Positions 7,234 to 7,631 of a stretch of DNA of 7,631 nt are shown in pieces; the first letter of the stretch is position 1, and every line of letters starts with the position of its first letter. The DNA comes from Clostridia bacterium. GTDB taxonomy: Bacteria > Bacillota > Clostridia > Oscillospirales > CAG-272. Both the position numbers and the translations under genes were made by a program. The stretch spans positions 1-7,631 of the forward strand of contig JAFTLM010000184.1 in assembly GCA_017455945.1 (NCBI GenBank), written 5' to 3'. The notes under the pieces are model-generated. The model was given only the letters and a program-made list of their open reading frames with translations, searched no databases and had not been told where the DNA came from.

Positions 7234-7262
7234 ATTATATCACGAAATCCCGATTTATTCAA
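7234..7262 (-). promoter_or_regulatory. Predicted sigma-A-type promoter of the rnf operon
   Basis: On the minus strand TTGAAT (7257-7262, 4 of 6 matches) is followed after 17 bases by a perfect TATAAT (7234-7239) with an extended -10 TG at 7241-7242. Transcription would begin near 7227, about 50 bases before the rnfC TTG. Between this promoter and the tRNA promoter, 7263-7397 is AT-rich DNA with no gene; it holds two small dyads, TTTGTT/AACAAA (7336-7351) and ATCAAA/TTTGAT (7354-7368). Confidence 0.75.
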
Positions 7263-7397
7263 TAGAGAATTGCCGCCAAAAGAGGGTTTTGTTTGCAAAA
7301 AGAGTACAAAAAAAGCAAAAAACAAAGGGAAATCGTTTGTTTTTTAACAAATAATCAAAAAATTTGATATTGAAATAAAAAAGATTGAAAAAAGGTG

Positions 7398-7426
7398 TTG
7401 ACAAAAAGAAAAAATTATGATATAAT
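7398..7426 (+). promoter_or_regulatory. Consensus promoter of the tRNA unit
   Basis: TTGACA (7398-7403) and TATAAT (7421-7426) are both perfect matches, with the optimal 17-base spacer and an extended -10 TG at 7418-7419. Transcription would begin near 7433. This is the strongest promoter in the window, as expected for a stable-RNA operon. Confidence 0.92.
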
Positions 7427-7433
7427 AACCAAG

Positions 7434-7449
7434 CGTTCGAAAACGAACG
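7434..7449 (+). other. Leader hairpin or dyad between the tRNA promoter and tRNA-Met
   Basis: CGTTCG-AAAA-CGAACG is a perfect 6-bp inverted repeat with a 4-base loop, starting at the predicted transcription start and ending 9 bases before tRNA-Met. It could be a 5'-terminal hairpin of the precursor or a protein-binding dyad. The repeat is seen; its role is not known. Confidence 0.5.
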
Positions 7450-7458
7450 GCAAAAAAT

Positions 7459-7535
7459 GGCGGGATAGCTCAGTTGGCTAGAGCAATCGGTTCATACCCG
7501 ATAGGTCATGGGTTCAAGTCCAATTCCCGCTACCA
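7459..7535 (+). tRNA. tRNA-Met, elongator (anticodon CAT)
   Basis: A 77-base cloverleaf including encoded CCA. Acceptor GGCGGGA pairs with TCCCGCT (G1-U72 wobble); D stem GCTC/GAGC; anticodon stem ATCGG/CCGAT around the loop TTCATAC, anticodon CAT at 7493-7495; T loop TTCAAGT. It lacks the initiator features (1-72 mismatch and three G:C pairs next to the anticodon loop), and TTCATAC with GGCGG...CCGCTACCA matches Bacillota elongator tRNA-Met better than the lysidine-modified tRNA-Ile(CAT). The T stem ATGGG/CCAAT contains a G51-A63 mismatch (7510 and 7522). It is followed directly by tRNA-Glu. Confidence 0.95.
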
Positions 7536-7610
7536 GGCCCGTTGGTCAAGCGGCTAAGACACCGCCCTTTCACGGCGGTAACGGGAGTTCGATTCTCCCA
7601 CGGGTCACCA
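7536..7610 (+). tRNA. tRNA-Glu (anticodon TTC)
   Basis: A 75-base cloverleaf with encoded CCA: acceptor GGCCCGT/ACGGGTC (G2-U71 wobble), D stem GTC/GAC, anticodon stem CCGCC/GGCGG around the loop CTTTCAC with anticodon TTC at 7569-7571, and a fully paired T stem GGGAG/CTCCC with loop TTCGATT. It is nearly identical to Bacillus tRNA-Glu. Its first base follows the CCA of tRNA-Met with no spacer, so both belong to one precursor. The remaining 21 bases (7611-7631) hold an A-rich run and no complete feature. Confidence 0.97.
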
Positions 7611-7631
7611 AAAAAAGAACACGCCATAGGG

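Noticed and set aside
6033..7265. Long plus-strand open frame (about 410 codons) opposite rnfC, with similar ones opposite rnfD, rnfG, rnfA and putP
   Set aside because: They lie wholly antisense to genes with clear family motifs, have no ribosome binding sites, and their translations are rich in Cys, His and Arg with no recognisable domain.
7434..7449. LexA (SOS) box at the tRNA leader dyad
   Set aside because: The Gram-positive LexA box has CGAAC on the left and GTTCG on the right; here the arms are in the opposite order, so it does not match.
7459..7535. Reading the CAT tRNA as initiator tRNA-fMet or tRNA-Ile2
   Set aside because: It lacks the initiator 1-72 mismatch and triple G:C anticodon stem, and its anticodon loop and acceptor ends fit elongator tRNA-Met better than tRNA-Ile2.
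1..7631. CRISPR array, insertion sequence, phage genes or toxin-antitoxin pair
   Set aside because: No regularly spaced direct repeats, transposase, integrase or phage protein motifs, and no small gene pairs were found; intergenic spaces are short and accounted for.

Overview
The window looks like a chromosomal segment of an anaerobic, fermentative member of the Bacillota (class Clostridia, perhaps a gut lineage). The grounds are strong AAGGAGG-type Shine-Dalgarno sites, an rnf operon in the clostridial order C-D-G-E-A-B, CCA-encoding tRNA genes close to those of Bacillus/Clostridia, and extended -10 promoters with TG one base before TATAAT. The genus cannot be fixed from this sequence.

Layout from left to right. 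Bases 1-160 carry no convincing gene but hold a compact GC-rich block with several nested inverted repeats (16-130). A terminator (about 155-185) ends a minus-strand putP gene (198-1853, sodium/proline symporter family), which has its own promoter at 1907-1936. A 15-bp perfect palindrome (2036-2065) ends the next minus-strand unit, the complete rnf operon: rnfC (5823-7175), rnfD (4789-5799), rnfG (4193-4792), rnfE (3525-4196), rnfA (2944-3528) and rnfB (2079-2921). It is read from a promoter at 7234-7262. D/G, G/E and E/A are joined by 4-base ATGA overlaps; C/D and A/B are separated by 23 and 22 bases. An AT-rich divergent region separates rnf from a plus-strand tRNA unit with a perfect-consensus promoter (7398-7426), a short leader hairpin, and tRNA-Met(CAT) and tRNA-Glu(TTC) abutting with no spacer (7459-7535, 7536-7610).

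Function. The six Rnf proteins form a membrane ferredoxin:NAD+ oxidoreductase that passes electrons from reduced ferredoxin to NAD+ and exports Na+ or H+. PutP-type carriers import proline with Na+, so the neighbours could be linked through the sodium gradient, but they are separate transcription units and the link is inference. No apbE-type flavin transferase gene, needed to attach FMN to RnfD and RnfG, lies in the window.

This is mostly a conserved energy-metabolism locus, and I see no clear undescribed system. The points most worth a second look are a serine in place of the third cysteine of the N-terminal Fe-S motif of RnfB, the structured block at 16-130, a mismatch in the T stem of tRNA-Met, and start-codon choices for rnfC (TTG) and rnfB (internal ATG) that a longest-ORF annotation would get wrong.
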